Shown piece after piece: positions 6,304-13,719 of a stretch of DNA of 18,454 nucleotides. Below the pieces are notes generated by a model. It had not been told where the DNA came from and did no database searches. It saw only the letters and a program-made list of their open reading frames with translations. Made by a program: the position numbers and the translations under genes. Numbering within the stretch: position 1 is the first letter of the stretch; each line of letters opens with the position of its first letter. Origin of the DNA: Solobacterium sp. UBA1761 (GTDB taxonomy: Bacteria; Bacillota_I; Bacilli_A; Erysipelotrichales; Erysipelotrichaceae); contig DCHD01000044.1 in the NCBI GenBank assembly GCA_002315565.1, forward strand, positions 1 to 18,454, read 5' to 3'.

Positions 6304-6351
6304 CAAGTATTTAACAATATATAACATTTATATACCATCATAACCAGGGAT

Positions 6352-6630
6352 TCATCTTTCGTAAATTTCCCTACGATGTCCTATATTAAGCGCCAGTATA
6401 ATCAGCTCATCATCTTTAATTTCACATATCAGACGATAATCGGTAATCTTGTATCTCCATAGTCCCTTTTTATCTCCTTTTAGAGCTTTGCCTTTATGTC
6501 TATGATCTGTACATCCCTCAAGATTGGTTTCAATGAACCTGGCAATAAGAGACTGAACATTTCTATCAAGTTTAGAGAACTCTTTTTTGAACAAAGGAGA
6601 AGACTTTACTTTATAGAGCTTTATAGTCAA
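6352..6630 (-). CDS. RelE/ParE-family toxin
   Basis: This is a small basic protein of about 92 residues. The family signature is clear: a positively charged helix (SSPLFKKEFSKLDRNVQSL), a KALKGDKKGLWRYKITDYRL block that includes the LWRY..DYR strand, and a C-terminal ILALNIGHRREIYER. RelE-type toxins of this kind cleave mRNA at the ribosome and are neutralised by the RelB-type partner. The start is uncertain. I prefer the TTG at 6630, 9 nt after a GAGG; a GTG at 6636 and an ATG at 6666 are in frame but sit too close to or ahead of that site. It overlaps the antitoxin gene by 20 nt. The length and conserved residues suggest an intact toxin. Confidence 0.85.
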   Translation of the reverse strand: MTIKLYKVKSSPLFKKEFSKLDRNVQSLIARFIETNLEGCTDHRHKGKALKGDKKGLWRYKITDYRLICEIKDDELIILALNIGHRREIYER

Positions 6631-6844
6631 TTCCACATTCCTCACATACTTTTGAGAAGTCCTCAAGATTATCCTGGTCCAGTGTTTTATAGGCTAGCAT
6701 TGCCAGTTTATAGTCTTCTTCATCTTCAAGTTTTTCTTTAAGAGCTTCAATAAGAACCTGTGAAAGTGTCATACCGTTTAATGCCGCATAACCGCAGGCC
6801 GCTTCTTTCAGGTCGTCATCAATTCTTAATGAAATAGTAGTCAT
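6611..6844 (-). CDS. RelB/DinJ-type ribbon-helix-helix antitoxin
   Basis: The protein has 77 residues. The N-terminus, MTTISLRIDDDLKEAACGYA followed by ALNGMTLSQVLIEAL, is a ribbon-helix-helix DNA-binding domain (strand residues 2-8, then two helices). The acidic C-terminal half, EDEEDYKLAMLAYKTLDQDN and onwards, is the usual toxin-wrapping segment. A strong AGGAGG lies 6 nt before the ATG, unlike the leaderless genes nearby. It is the first gene of the pair with the RelE-like toxin, and it should repress its own promoter through the repeated boxes immediately upstream. Confidence 0.9.
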   Translation of the reverse strand: MTTISLRIDDDLKEAACGYAALNGMTLSQVLIEALKEKLEDEEDYKLAMLAYKTLDQDNLEDFSKVCEECGIDYKAL

Positions 6845-6854
6845 AAATTCCTCC

Positions 6855-6896
6855 TGTATTACTTTGTATTACATATATTGTAACACATTGTATTAC
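6855..6896 (-). promoter_or_regulatory. Operator region of the RelB/RelE operon: four TGTATTAC-type boxes
   Basis: Plus-strand boxes TGTATTAC start at 6855, 6865 and 6889, and a variant, TGTAACAC, starts at 6879. They form two pairs with 10-bp spacing whose first members are 24 bp apart, so all could lie near one face of the helix. This array directly precedes the ribosome binding site of the ribbon-helix-helix antitoxin and is the expected target of cooperative autorepression. Confidence 0.6.
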
Positions 6897-6898
6897 AT

Positions 6899-6930
6899 AA
6901 AACGAAGAGATGGAAATATCTCTTCGTTTT
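6899..6930 (-). terminator. Intrinsic terminator of the alpha/beta hydrolase gene
   Basis: AAAACGAAGAGAT at 6899-6911 pairs perfectly over 13 bp with ATCTCTTCGTTTT at 6918-6930 around a GGAAAT loop. It lies 25 bp after the hydrolase stop codon and just upstream of the antitoxin operator. Confidence 0.85.
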
Positions 6931-6954
6931 ATTAATGTTCAAATTCTGTGAGTT

Positions 6955-7671
6955 TTATTTGTTTGATATGAATTCAATAATCATATCGGCAGCAATACCG
7001 ATCTGTTCATCAGTGGTAATTGTTGCTTCATTATCACCGGATTGAGCACCATAGGTACCAAACTGGGCATGGTTACCGCCTTCTATTTCCATATATACAG
7101 TATCTTCAGGAAGAAGATTTTTGCTTGAATCTATTCTTTCCTCAGTAACAAGACCGTCAAGGCTTCCTCTGATTGATAGTACCCTCAGATTCTTTCCTGA
7201 AAGATCGTTGAATGGATAGGATCCGGTATAGATTACTCCTTCAAATCTATCACTGTTATTTTCAAGATAAAAGCTCAAACCTTCGCCGCCTAAAGAATGG
7301 CCACCGCAATAATAGTGTTTATAATCGGTATTCTCAAGAACCTTATCTGCCAGATTAATCCCAAACAAGGAGCAGTTAAGCGGCATCTTCACTATGACGC
7401 AGTCAACTCCTTTGGATGCAATTTCTTTCATCAGTCCAGAATACGCTTCATACTCTACTCTTCCACCAGGATAATAGATCAGAAGTGTGTCATCACCATA
7501 GCCGTCAAAGAAAATAGTTCCATCTTCTTCAGTTACCGTAACCTTTGCTGTAGAAGTCAATGCATTCTCATCTAAATTCTTAACGGGAATACCCATATAG
7601 ACTAAGCATCCTAAAACAACTACAACAATTACAGAAAGTATAATCTTTATAATTTTTATTACTTTTTTCAT
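6955..7671 (-). CDS. Membrane-anchored alpha/beta hydrolase
   Basis: This 238-residue protein has an N-terminal hydrophobic anchor (residues about 7-27) and an extracytoplasmic hydrolase domain. The nucleophile elbow is CGGHSLGGEG (Ser126). Asp172 in RGSLDGLV and His201 in EGGNHAQFGTYG complete a plausible catalytic triad. The arrangement and size match the short alpha/beta-hydrolase group often annotated as dienelactone-hydrolase-like or carboxymethylenebutenolidase-like in Bacillota, in which the C-terminal NHAQFG..G..G.D motif is common. The substrate is unknown; esters or lipids are possible. The ribosome binding site GGAGAA lies before the ATG. It is monocistronic, with a strong terminator downstream. 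Confidence 0.85.
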   Translation of the reverse strand: MKKVIKIIKIILSVIVVVVLGCLVYMGIPVKNLDENALTSTAKVTVTEEDGTIFFDGYGDDTLLIYYPGGRVEYEAYSGLMKEIASKGVDCVIVKMPLNCSLFGINLADKVLENTDYKHYYCGGHSLGGEGLSFYLENNSDRFEGVIYTGSYPFNDLSGKNLRVLSIRGSLDGLVTEERIDSSKNLLPEDTVYMEIEGGNHAQFGTYGAQSGDNEATITTDEQIGIAADMIIEFISNK

Positions 7672-7701
7672 ATGTTTGTTCTCCAGATATATGAAGGTAA
7701 A

Positions 7702-7727
7702 AAGCGGTATTTCAAATAATACCGCTT
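7702..7727 (-). terminator. Intrinsic terminator of pcrA overlapping its stop codon
   Basis: AAGCGGTATT at 7702-7711 pairs perfectly with AATACCGCTT at 7718-7727 around a 6-nt loop. On the minus strand the stem is followed by TTTTTACC counting its last two T residues. The pcrA TAA (7728-7726) is part of the upstream arm. Confidence 0.75.
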
Positions 7728-9870
7728 AAGAGAATTTACTTGGATCAATCTTTGACAGGGATGCATGTCCGGCAAAGATCTTCTTTATACCAATCGGATG
7801 AGGGAAAGCGATTGAGACAATATTGTCTTTGCAGTCAAGTACTACACCCTCACCATATACTGTATGTTCTACTTTATCGCCTGCTCTGTATGATACACGG
7901 TTAGGAGGTTGAGCAGTTACTCTATCTCTTATTGAAGAATCAAAGATCTGTACAGCAGCCTGAGCTCTTGCTGTTTCATTTAGGTCTTCAACATATTGAG
8001 GATCTATTTCTCTGATGAAACGGCTTTGTGTCTTCATTGATTGAGTAACATAGGAGAATGAACTTGATTCAGTAAGATAGAGATTCTTCTTGGCTCTTGT
8101 ATAGGCTACATAAGCCAGTCTTCTTTCTTCTTCTAAGCCCTTTTGACCTTCCACAAGCGATCTTTCACTTGGGAAGATTCCTTCAGAAACACCAACCACA
8201 AAGACAGTGTCAAACTCAAGTCCCTTAGCTGAATGGATAGTCAATAAGTTTACTGAATCCATGATCTTTTCACTTGCCTTATCAAGATATAGTGAAATCA
8301 TCTGCAGATAGTCAGCAAGCGTAGATTCAGGATAGTTTTCCTGGTATTCCTTGATATCGTCAATTAAGGCTTTGACGTTTTCAAGACGCTCTGTTTCCAT
8401 ATCCTTTTCGAGCATTGCTCTATAGCCCGTCTTATTCAAAACATCCTGTAACAATACTTCCAGAGATGCTGTTTTAAGTTCTTCCCTGAACCCTTCAATC
8501 ATGTCGACAAAGTTAGAGAAAGTCTCTTTATTCTTTGGATATGTACCAAGCTTTATAGCCTCATACATCGTTATTCCGTTGGTCTGGGCAATCTCATATA
8601 TCGCATCGATTGTCTTGTCTCCAAGGCCTCGTTTTGGCTGGTTAATGACACGTTTGAATGAAAGATCATCGCCATTAACTATTAATCTTAGATATGAAAG
8701 AATATCCTTTACTTCCATACGTTCATAGAATCTGATGCCACCATAGATGATGTATGGAATATTCTTTTCTATGAGAGCTTTTTCGACTTCTCTTGAAAGA
8801 TAATTCGATCTGTAAAGTACAGCCATATCGGAATACTTCATGCCATCTTCGTAATACTCTTTAATCTTCTTGGCAACAAAGTAAGCCTCACCTGTTTCAT
8901 CGTTGAAAGTCTTGTGCTTGATCTTTTCGCCATCACCACTGGTTGAGAAAAGTTCCTTTTCAACACGAGCCTTGTTGTTTCTTATTACAGAGTTTGAACC
9001 TTTAAGGATATTGTTGGTAGAACGGTAGTTCTGATTAAGAATGATTGTTTCTGAATTTGGATAATCCCTGTCAAAATTGACGATGATGTTGACGTCAGCT
9101 CCCCTCCAGGTATAGATAGTCTGGTCAGGGTCACCTACGACATAGAGATTCTTATGAACGCTTGACAGCATTCTGCACAGTTCATACTGCAGTTTATCGA
9201 CATCCTGGAACTCATCCACATGAACATAGTGGAATTTATTAGCCCACTTGTTTAAAAGGTCAGGTTCTTTTTTAAAGAGCTTTATTGTATATAGAATCAG
9301 ATCATCAAAATCCAGACCGTAAATGTCATTAAGACGCTTTGTATAGTAGTCATATACTTTGGCTTTATTGATCAGTTTTTCTTCGCCATACGTAAATGTC
9401 ATTGCCTTTTCAGGGTCAATGAATTCACACTTGTTGTTGGCGATATAATCCAGCATACTTCCAAACGGATATTCCTTCTTTTCAAGGTTATAGAGCTTGT
9501 ATGCTTCTTTTAATATTGAATGCTGATCTTCCTGGTCAACTATCGTAAAGTTTCTTGGATATCCTAAAGCTTCAATATCCTCATGAAGAATTCTTACACA
9601 TAATGAATGGATTGTTGAAATCCAGGAACCTGAACCCAAATCACCAAGCATCTGATCAATTCTGACCTTCATTTCTTTGGCTGCTTTATTGGTAAAAGTA
9701 ATGGCCAGGATATTTGACGGACGGACATTCTTTTCCGTAATCAGATAACAGATACGCATAGTCAAAACTCTTGTTTTGCCGCTTCCTGCTCCTGCTACGA
9801 TTCTTAACTGTTTTGCATCGGATACGACCGCAAGTTTCTGCTGGTCATTGAGATCAGAGTAATTTACCAT
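7726..9870 (-). CDS. pcrA: ATP-dependent DNA helicase PcrA (UvrD/Rep family)
   Basis: This is a 714-residue superfamily 1A 3'-to-5' helicase for repair, recombination control and plasmid replication. All motifs are present: Q-motif LNDQQKLAV, Walker A GAGSGKT (27-33), Walker B VDEFQD (218-223), motif III GDPDQTIYTWRGAD (246-259), motif IV NQNYRST, motif V TIHSAKGLEFD, and motif VI EEERRLAYVAYTRAKKNL. The C-terminal 55 residues (KVEHTVYGEGVVLDCKDN and onwards) are the Tudor-like RNA-polymerase-binding domain of PcrA. The length is normal. No ligA follows, although pcrA-ligA is a frequent pair in Bacillota. No Shine-Dalgarno is present: TATAAT ends 6 nt before the ATG, so the message is probably leaderless. 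Confidence 0.97.
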   Translation of the reverse strand: MVNYSDLNDQQKLAVVSDAKQLRIVAGAGSGKTRVLTMRICYLITEKNVRPSNILAITFTNKAAKEMKVRIDQMLGDLGSGSWISTIHSLCVRILHEDIEALGYPRNFTIVDQEDQHSILKEAYKLYNLEKKEYPFGSMLDYIANNKCEFIDPEKAMTFTYGEEKLINKAKVYDYYTKRLNDIYGLDFDDLILYTIKLFKKEPDLLNKWANKFHYVHVDEFQDVDKLQYELCRMLSSVHKNLYVVGDPDQTIYTWRGADVNIIVNFDRDYPNSETIILNQNYRSTNNILKGSNSVIRNNKARVEKELFSTSGDGEKIKHKTFNDETGEAYFVAKKIKEYYEDGMKYSDMAVLYRSNYLSREVEKALIEKNIPYIIYGGIRFYERMEVKDILSYLRLIVNGDDLSFKRVINQPKRGLGDKTIDAIYEIAQTNGITMYEAIKLGTYPKNKETFSNFVDMIEGFREELKTASLEVLLQDVLNKTGYRAMLEKDMETERLENVKALIDDIKEYQENYPESTLADYLQMISLYLDKASEKIMDSVNLLTIHSAKGLEFDTVFVVGVSEGIFPSERSLVEGQKGLEEERRLAYVAYTRAKKNLYLTESSSFSYVTQSMKTQSRFIREIDPQYVEDLNETARAQAAVQIFDSSIRDRVTAQPPNRVSYRAGDKVEHTVYGEGVVLDCKDNIVSIAFPHPIGIKKIFAGHASLSKIDPSKFS

Positions 9871-9876
9871 GAGTTC

Positions 9877-9900
9877 ATTATACTACCTGCATGCTATAAT
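9877..9900. promoter_or_regulatory. Divergent promoters of pcrA and the methyltransferase operon, both leaderless
   Basis: The minus strand has TATAAT at 9882-9877 followed by 6 nt and the pcrA ATG at 9870. The plus strand has TGCTATAAT (extended -10, TATAAT at 9895-9900) followed by 6 nt and the ATG at 9907. RNA starting about 7 nt after each -10 would begin on the start codon. No Shine-Dalgarno at usable spacing precedes either ATG; an AGG lies only one base before the methyltransferase ATG. No clear -35 is visible for either. Confidence 0.7.
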
Positions 9901-9906
9901 TTAGGC

Positions 9907-10773
9907 ATGATTACAACAATTAATTTCCCGGATTATAAACTGCTTGATGCCGGTGATAAAGAGAAACTTGAAAGCTGGAACGGAGTCATTTTAAGACGCC
10001 CTGATCCAATGGCTTTATGGCCTAAGATCAAGCCTGAACTCTGGAACAAAGCTGATGCCGTATACCACAGATCTACAAGTGGTGGTGGCCAGTGGGAATA
10101 TATCAAAAAACTTCCAGAAAGCTGGACTGTAGACTACAGAAACCTCAAGTTCAAGGTATCTCCTACCAACTTCAAACACACCGGTCTTTTCCCTGAACAG
10201 GCAAGCAACTGGGATTTCATAACCGAAAAGATAAGCGGCAAGCAAAACATCCGCATTCTTAATCTTTTCGCCTACTCCGGTGCCGCTACGATGGCTGCAA
10301 GTGCTGCCGGGGCAAGTGAAGTAGTACATGTGGATGCTTCTAAAGGAATGAACGAATGGGCTAAAGAAAATATGAAATTATCCCATCTTGAAAACAAGAC
10401 AATCCGCTTTATTGTCGATGACTGTCTCAAGTTCATGCAAAGAGAAAAACGCAGAGGTCATACCTACCACGGCATAATCATGGATCCGCCATCATACGGC
10501 AGAGGTCCAAACGGAGAACTCTTCAAATTTGAAGATCAGATCAACCCCCTGATTGATGCTGCTCTGGATTTATTAAGTGAAGATGCTTTATTCCTCATCG
10601 TCAATTCCTATACCAGCGGCTATTCAAATACAGCTGTAAGAAATACCCTTTTAAGACATACTGAACTTAAAGGCATCAAAGGAACAGTTACCACAGATGA
10701 AATAGGAATCAGCATTGAAGAGAGTAAATACTGCCTTCCATGTGGTTTTACAACAAGGTGGTCAAATGATTAA
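9907..10773 (+). CDS. Class I SAM-dependent methyltransferase, RlmI/YwbD-like rRNA methylase group (COG1092)
   Basis: The protein has 288 residues. SAM-binding motif I is ILNLFAYSGAATMAA (117-131), with acidic Asp143 in VVHVDASKGMN. The catalytic motif IV is IIMDPPSYGRGPNGELF (190-206), the DPPSY..GP pattern of COG1092 rRNA cytosine methyltransferases. The N-terminal PUA domain of RlmI is absent; instead there is about 100 residues with WPKIKPELWNKADAVYHRS, as in the short Bacillota members usually annotated as a class I SAM-dependent (rRNA) methyltransferase. Substrate specificity cannot be assigned. Its last 8 nt overlap the start of a pseudouridine synthase gene, so the two RNA-modification enzymes are translationally coupled. 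Confidence 0.9.
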   Translation: MITTINFPDYKLLDAGDKEKLESWNGVILRRPDPMALWPKIKPELWNKADAVYHRSTSGGGQWEYIKKLPESWTVDYRNLKFKVSPTNFKHTGLFPEQASNWDFITEKISGKQNIRILNLFAYSGAATMAASAAGASEVVHVDASKGMNEWAKENMKLSHLENKTIRFIVDDCLKFMQREKRRGHTYHGIIMDPPSYGRGPNGELFKFEDQINPLIDAALDLLSEDALFLIVNSYTSGYSNTAVRNTLLRHTELKGIKGTVTTDEIGISIEESKYCLPCGFTTRWSND

Positions 10774-11410
10774 TGTACTCTATGAAGATAACCATCTATT
10801 GGTAATAGAGAAACCTGTAAACATCCCCATGTGTGAAGACTCCTCAAGAGATCTTGACTTACTTACCATGGGTAAACAATATCTGAAAGAAAAATACGAT
10901 AAACCAGGTAATGTCTACCTGGGTTTAGTACATCGTCTGGATAGACCGGTCGGCGGGATTGTCGTCTTCGCCAAGACTTCCAAAGCTGCTTCAAGACTGT
11001 CTAAACAGGTACAGGATAAAACCTTCCATAAGACTTATCTGGCAGTTGTCAAAGATAACGGATTAAAGGAAAGTGATGAACTTAAAGACTATCTTTTAAA
11101 GGATGAGAAAACCAATACAGTCAAAGTAGACCCTAAAGGTAAACTGGCCATCCTTGATTATGAAGTACTTAAACGAAAAGACAACATGGCTCTTGTTAAA
11201 GTTAATTTAAAGACTGGAAGAAGTCATCAGATCAGAGTACAGTTCTCGTCAAGAGGTCATGCCCTATATGGTGATCAGCGCTACAACAAGGAAGCTAAGG
11301 TTGGCGAACAGATTGCCCTTTTCGCTAGTGAACTTGAATTTGAACATCCTGTTACAAAAGAACTTATGCACTTTAAACTCGATGTCAAAAGATACCCTTT
11401 CGACATGTAA
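10766..11410 (+). CDS. RluA-family pseudouridine synthase
   Basis: The protein has 214 residues from the ATG at 10766. This start has AAGGTGG 4-5 nt upstream and begins directly with INVLYEDNHLLVIEKPVNIP, the conserved first strand of the RluA/RluD catalytic domain; an ATG 17 codons earlier is disfavoured. The catalytic motif HRLDRPVGG (56-64) carries the nucleophilic Asp59. KTYLAVV and TGRSHQIRVQFSSRGHALYGD are the later conserved blocks. There is no N-terminal S4 domain, which is typical of short RluA members. It would isomerise uridine in rRNA or tRNA; the target position is unknown. It overlaps the methyltransferase gene by 8 nt and is followed 9 nt later by the VanY-like gene. Confidence 0.93.
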   Translation: MINVLYEDNHLLVIEKPVNIPMCEDSSRDLDLLTMGKQYLKEKYDKPGNVYLGLVHRLDRPVGGIVVFAKTSKAASRLSKQVQDKTFHKTYLAVVKDNGLKESDELKDYLLKDEKTNTVKVDPKGKLAILDYEVLKRKDNMALVKVNLKTGRSHQIRVQFSSRGHALYGDQRYNKEAKVGEQIALFASELEFEHPVTKELMHFKLDVKRYPFDM

Positions 11411-11419
11411 GGAGGATTC

Positions 11420-12472
11420 ATGAAAAGAAGAAAACTCAACGGAAAATTCTTTGCGGCAGTTGCCACTTTCCTCATCATTTTTATCTCCATCTTCAAGATT
11501 CCTTCCTATACAAGATATAAAGCATTAAAGAATCTCGGTTACTCTGAAGAAGCCATCAGTGCCATAATCGACAAGAAACTCAATAAAGAATTCATTGAAA
11601 ACGGCTGGTATTCAGAATTATTGAATGAAGAAGTAATCAAAGATGACTTTGACATGCAGTATCTTAACTTCTACCTGAACCGTGAATCATTTGACAATAA
11701 TGATAAAGAACTCTATCAGAAACTGCTTGGTAAATATTCAGCTGAAGAACTTGAATATATCTTCATGAATATGACCTATGAAGAGATAAGACCACTGATA
11801 ATCTTCGATGTTCCAAAGAAAATCGATACCTACATCAAGGATATAACCAAGAATGGTCTACAAGGACTCAGAGGCTCATACTTCGAACCGTATGTGAATG
11901 TTGAAAAGATAAGCAATCCTTCTGATATCGAAGTATTCGTCAACACCAGAAGAGATCTTGGCACCTATGTACCTGAACTTGTAACGCTTGACTCTATGCA
12001 TGCGATTGCCGGCATTGAAGTCAGGGAAGAATGTGCAGCAGCCTTTGAAGATAAACTTTGTACTGCTGCAAGACAAGCGGGATACAGAATCTACGCCGTA
12101 AGCGGATATGTAGATTATGAAACCCAATACAATCTCTTTGATTACTATGACCTCGATGAAGAAGCAATCGAAAGAGAAGTATATAAAGCCGGCTTCAACG
12201 AAAGACAGACAGGTCTTGTATTATCGGTCACTGATGTTGATTCTGCCAACAGCAATACCAGCTTCAAAGACTCTAAAGCCTGTGCATGGCTAAAAGAACA
12301 TGCCCATGAATACGGTTTTATCTTAAGATATCCAAATGAAAAAGCATCCATCACTTTAAAGACGGATGCTCAGTGCAATACCTTAAGATATGTTGGAGTA
12401 GACCTGGCCACAAAGATCTATGAATCAGGTTTATCCTTTGATGAATATTACTACTATTATTTAGCTGACTGA
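11420..12472 (+). CDS. VanY/M15B-type D,D-carboxypeptidase homologue lacking zinc ligands (probable pseudoenzyme)
   Basis: This 350-residue protein has an N-terminal membrane anchor (about 8-25) and an extracytoplasmic C-terminal M15B domain (about 215-345). Upstream of the domain is a helical region (30-140) with SEEA/SAEE repeats. The fold is recognisable from YRIYAVSGYVDYETQYNLF, NERQTGLVLSV, WLKEHAHEYGFILRYPNEKASI and LRYVGVDLATKIYE. The active VanY motifs are altered: SGYRS is SGYVD, SEHQTGLALD is NERQTGLVLS (His to Arg262, Asp to Ser269), and EPWHLRYVG is AQCNTLRYVG. All three zinc ligands and the catalytic glutamate are therefore missing, while the frame is intact. A structural or peptidoglycan-sensing role is inferred. 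AGGAGG lies 6 nt upstream. Confidence 0.85.
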   Translation: MKRRKLNGKFFAAVATFLIIFISIFKIPSYTRYKALKNLGYSEEAISAIIDKKLNKEFIENGWYSELLNEEVIKDDFDMQYLNFYLNRESFDNNDKELYQKLLGKYSAEELEYIFMNMTYEEIRPLIIFDVPKKIDTYIKDITKNGLQGLRGSYFEPYVNVEKISNPSDIEVFVNTRRDLGTYVPELVTLDSMHAIAGIEVREECAAAFEDKLCTAARQAGYRIYAVSGYVDYETQYNLFDYYDLDEEAIEREVYKAGFNERQTGLVLSVTDVDSANSNTSFKDSKACAWLKEHAHEYGFILRYPNEKASITLKTDAQCNTLRYVGVDLATKIYESGLSFDEYYYYYLAD

Positions 12473-13719
12473 TTGTTGTCAAGATGTGCTACAGACTTTT
12501 CACCGATGAAAAGTTCCTTAGCCTTAGAAAAGTCACCTGAATCAGAATAGCTTGAGTAGGCACCTGTCATGGTGCCTTTTTCTATGAAGACAACAGTCGG
12601 AAAGTTGTAGGCTCCGATCTTGGAGAAATCCTGAGGCATAGTTGACTCTGACGAGATAACCGGACAGTCAAGCTTAATGCCGTACTGCAGATATTTCGCA
12701 TAACTTGAAACATCTTCATCAATGATCATCGCAATAAAACTCAGATCAGGATTTTTGGCTATAATCTTATTTACTGTATCGAGACAATTTCTGTCAGTAT
12801 CTTCTAAACCGGTCATATACAGATAGAGCAGTGCTACATCCTTTTCTTCATAACCATCATATGAAATGGATGGTTCAGAAGAAAGTGTTGCCGTAAACAC
12901 CTTTGAATAATCACAGTTCTGACCGATCAGTTCATAACAGAGTTCAGGAGTAACTCCGTCATTATCCAAGAGTTCAATCTGAGCTACATTATAGTCAGAA
13001 AGATCGTTTTTTACATCTTCAGGACTTCTTCTGTCTATAAACAGAGAATTGCCTTCTTCATCCGTCAGATTGGCAAAGTTGAATGTCCTCTCAAAGGCTA
13101 CAGAATAGAAACGGTCAAACTCTGAAGGTGATGCAACGCCTTCTGCCGCCCAGGTAACAAGACCATCGTCAAAGCACAATAATGTCGGCGCGTATTCAAC
13201 ACCGATATTGAGAACATATTCAAGCAGGTCATCATTCGGAAGAAGCACAACAACATTCTCCGGTATAGCCAGACCGTTTTCAGCATAGAAATTTATTATT
13301 GAATCTCTGTCCCCGGTCGCAAAAAACTGAATAAAGGTCAGTTCAGGATGACCACTGATAATTGTCTCATTGTATTGGGTAATCTGCAGTTTGCAGTGTG
13401 AGCAGCCGACCTGTACAATCTCAAACACCAGTTTGCAGTCATCATAATCAGATAAAGTAACCATATTACCGTTGATATCTTCAACTGTCAGATCAGTAAT
13501 CTTTGACTGGAAAAGATCCATCTGGGCATCGGATAAAGATTCTCCAGAATTGGCAACGAAAAGCAGTTCCTTTGCATCTTTATTCAGATATGAGAAAAGA
13601 TTGGAGTCATTGGCCGGAGCAATATATTCATATTCACCTGTTTCAGCTTCCTTCTCTTTGCATCCACCTAAAGAGATAAGCAGAATCAGAATAATAAACA
13701 GTTTACTTAAAGAGCGCAT
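12457..13719 (-). CDS. Lipoprotein with two thioredoxin-like domains
   Basis: The protein has 420 residues from the ATG at 13719, which begins the lipoprotein signal MRSLSKLFIILILLISLGGC (Cys20). A longer frame upstream would read through the patatin-like gene and lacks a signal. The first thioredoxin-like domain (about 80-215) has the redox motif GCSHCK (Cys106, Cys109) and a cis-proline site EYAPTLLCF (Pro178). The second (about 240-405) retains the cis-proline region NFPTVVFIEKG (Pro374), but GLEDTDRNC stands where CxxC is expected, so it is probably not redox active. A role in extracytoplasmic thiol chemistry is inferred. It is the last gene of the seven-gene operon; its start overlaps the patatin gene by 17 nt and its end overlaps the convergent VanY-like gene by 16 nt. 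Confidence 0.85.
   Translation of the reverse strand: MRSLSKLFIILILLISLGGCKEKEAETGEYEYIAPANDSNLFSYLNKDAKELLFVANSGESLSDAQMDLFQSKITDLTVEDINGNMVTLSDYDDCKLVFEIVQVGCSHCKLQITQYNETIISGHPELTFIQFFATGDRDSIINFYAENGLAIPENVVVLLPNDDLLEYVLNIGVEYAPTLLCFDDGLVTWAAEGVASPSEFDRFYSVAFERTFNFANLTDEEGNSLFIDRRSPEDVKNDLSDYNVAQIELLDNDGVTPELCYELIGQNCDYSKVFTATLSSEPSISYDGYEEKDVALLYLYMTGLEDTDRNCLDTVNKIIAKNPDLSFIAMIIDEDVSSYAKYLQYGIKLDCPVISSESTMPQDFSKIGAYNFPTVVFIEKGTMTGAYSSYSDSGDFSKAKELFIGEKSVAHLDNNQSAK

Noticed and set aside
10015..10329. Open frame antisense to the methyltransferase gene
   Set aside because: It lies wholly opposite a well-conserved enzyme, has no motif, and has no credible ribosome binding site.
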